Source of the DNA: JBBQKF01 sp038326615
Lineage (GTDB): Bacteria > Bacillota > Clostridia > Saccharofermentanales > UBA5734
Assembly: GCA_038326615.1 (NCBI GenBank)
Contig: JBBQKF010000126.1
Location: 1 to 7,056, forward strand
DNA: 7,056 bases
Reading direction: 5' to 3'
The position numbers and the translations under genes were made by a program. Shown in pieces: positions 6,506 through 7,056 of this stretch; position 1 is the stretch's first letter, and every line of letters begins with the position of its first letter. The notes under the pieces were generated by a model. That model ran no database searches. It was not told the DNA's origin and saw nothing but the letters and a program-made list of their open reading frames with translations.

Positions 6506-7056
6506 TGGTATACATTGCATGGTTCGTATATTTTTTTGTCATAGTGCAGTTAATCATAGCACTTGTGAACCTTATATTTTCGTCAAAACTCAGGGATTTT
6601 GATTATAGAGGAAAACCACTTGTTTCGATCCTTATTCCAGCCAGAAATGAAGAAAAAAACATAGGGAATATCCTGAATGATATTCTTCACCAGAAATATA
6701 GTTTAATTGAAGTTATAGTATTTGACGATAATTCATCAGACAGGACTTCTGATATTGTAGAGGGATTTGCTTCAATGGACAAAAGGATCAGACTAACTAA
6801 ATCAGTTAATTTACCTTACGGATGGCTTGGGAAAAACCATGCCTGCCATTCGTTATCTGAAATAGCTTTGGGTGATTATTTTCTCTTTCTCGATGCAGAT
6901 GTAAGAATAAACGGTAACCTTGTTTATAATGCAATATCATATGCCGAACATTACAGATTATCACTTGTTTCAATCTTTCCAAAACAGATAATTTCCACAC
7001 CGGGAGAAAAAATGACAGTTCCAAATATGAACTACATATTGCTTTCTCTGCTGCCA
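6505..7056 (+). CDS. Glycosyltransferase family 2, probable carotenoid glycosyltransferase (3' end cut off by window)
   Basis: The frame opens at ATG 6505, sharing one base with the upstream stop (TAATG), and stays open for 184 codons to the window edge. Residues 3-22 are a hydrophobic anchor. The GT-A nucleotide-sugar domain follows: PLVSILIPARNEEKNI (38-53), FDDNSSDRTSDIV (73-85) with the first aspartates, GWLGKNHACHSL (106-117), and FLFLDADVRI (126-135) carrying the DxD metal/UDP-sugar motif (Asp-130, Asp-132). The GW.GK..AC block is typical of membrane-anchored GT2 enzymes such as CrtQ and CruC that glycosylate carotenoids, though related lipid glycosyltransferases share it. Placed after cruF and an acyltransferase, it most likely puts a sugar on a hydroxylated carotenoid. 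The catalytic C-terminal part and any membrane helices there are beyond the window. Confidence 0.85.
   Translation, partial: MVYIAWFVYFFVIVQLIIALVNLIFSSKLRDFDYRGKPLVSILIPARNEEKNIGNILNDILHQKYSLIEVIVFDDNSSDRTSDIVEGFASMDKRIRLTKSVNLPYGWLGKNHACHSLSEIALGDYFLFLDADVRINGNLVYNAISYAEHYRLSLVSIFPKQIISTPGEKMTVPNMNYILLSLLP

Noticed and set aside
6806..7024. 72-residue - strand frame
   Set aside because: Lies antisense to the glycosyltransferase, which keeps its GT2 motifs in frame throughout.

Overview
The window looks like chromosomal DNA of a member of the Bacteroidota. The DNA is AT-rich and most starts lack a strong Shine-Dalgarno sequence. The lycopene cyclase is the short fused CrtYcd type common in that phylum, next to a CruF-type hydratase and a type 1 Idi. 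This assignment is inferred from gene content and style, not from a search. All intact genes lie on the + strand.

Left part (1-2307): the 3' end of an ABC-transporter permease of the FtsX/DevC/MacB type, then a complete TolC-family outer-membrane protein 21 bases later. Together they look like the end of a tripartite efflux operon whose ATPase and adaptor genes would lie to the left.

Middle part (2308-2964): a 657-base stretch with no intact gene, best read as a scar. It holds a possible decayed signal-peptide gene start, the frameshifted C-terminal part of a short-chain dehydrogenase, and a 101-base structure bounded by a perfect 17-base inverted repeat. A degenerate third copy of the repeat sits inside that structure, which looks like the remains of a transposable element.

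Right part (2965 to the end): a compact carotenoid operon in the order crtB (phytoene synthase), idi (isopentenyl-diphosphate isomerase), a 39-codon orphan ORF, crtYcd (lycopene beta-cyclase), cruF (carotenoid 1',2'-hydratase family), a PlsC-like acyltransferase and a family 2 glycosyltransferase that runs off the right edge. The last three genes are tightly packed. The cruF stop and acyltransferase start overlap as ATGA, and the acyltransferase stop and glycosyltransferase start overlap as TAATG.

Read as a pathway, Idi balances the C5 precursors and CrtB makes phytoene. A desaturase not in this window would make lycopene. CrtYcd would cyclise one or both ends, and CruF would add water to an uncyclised end to leave a tertiary hydroxyl. 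The glycosyltransferase and acyltransferase could then convert that hydroxyl into a fatty-acyl glycoside. The predicted product class, an acylated carotenoid glycoside, is known from green sulfur bacteria and Salinibacter, but its assignment here is inference. A crtZ hydroxylase, often found beside crtY in this phylum, is not visible; the short ORF before crtYcd may be its remnant.
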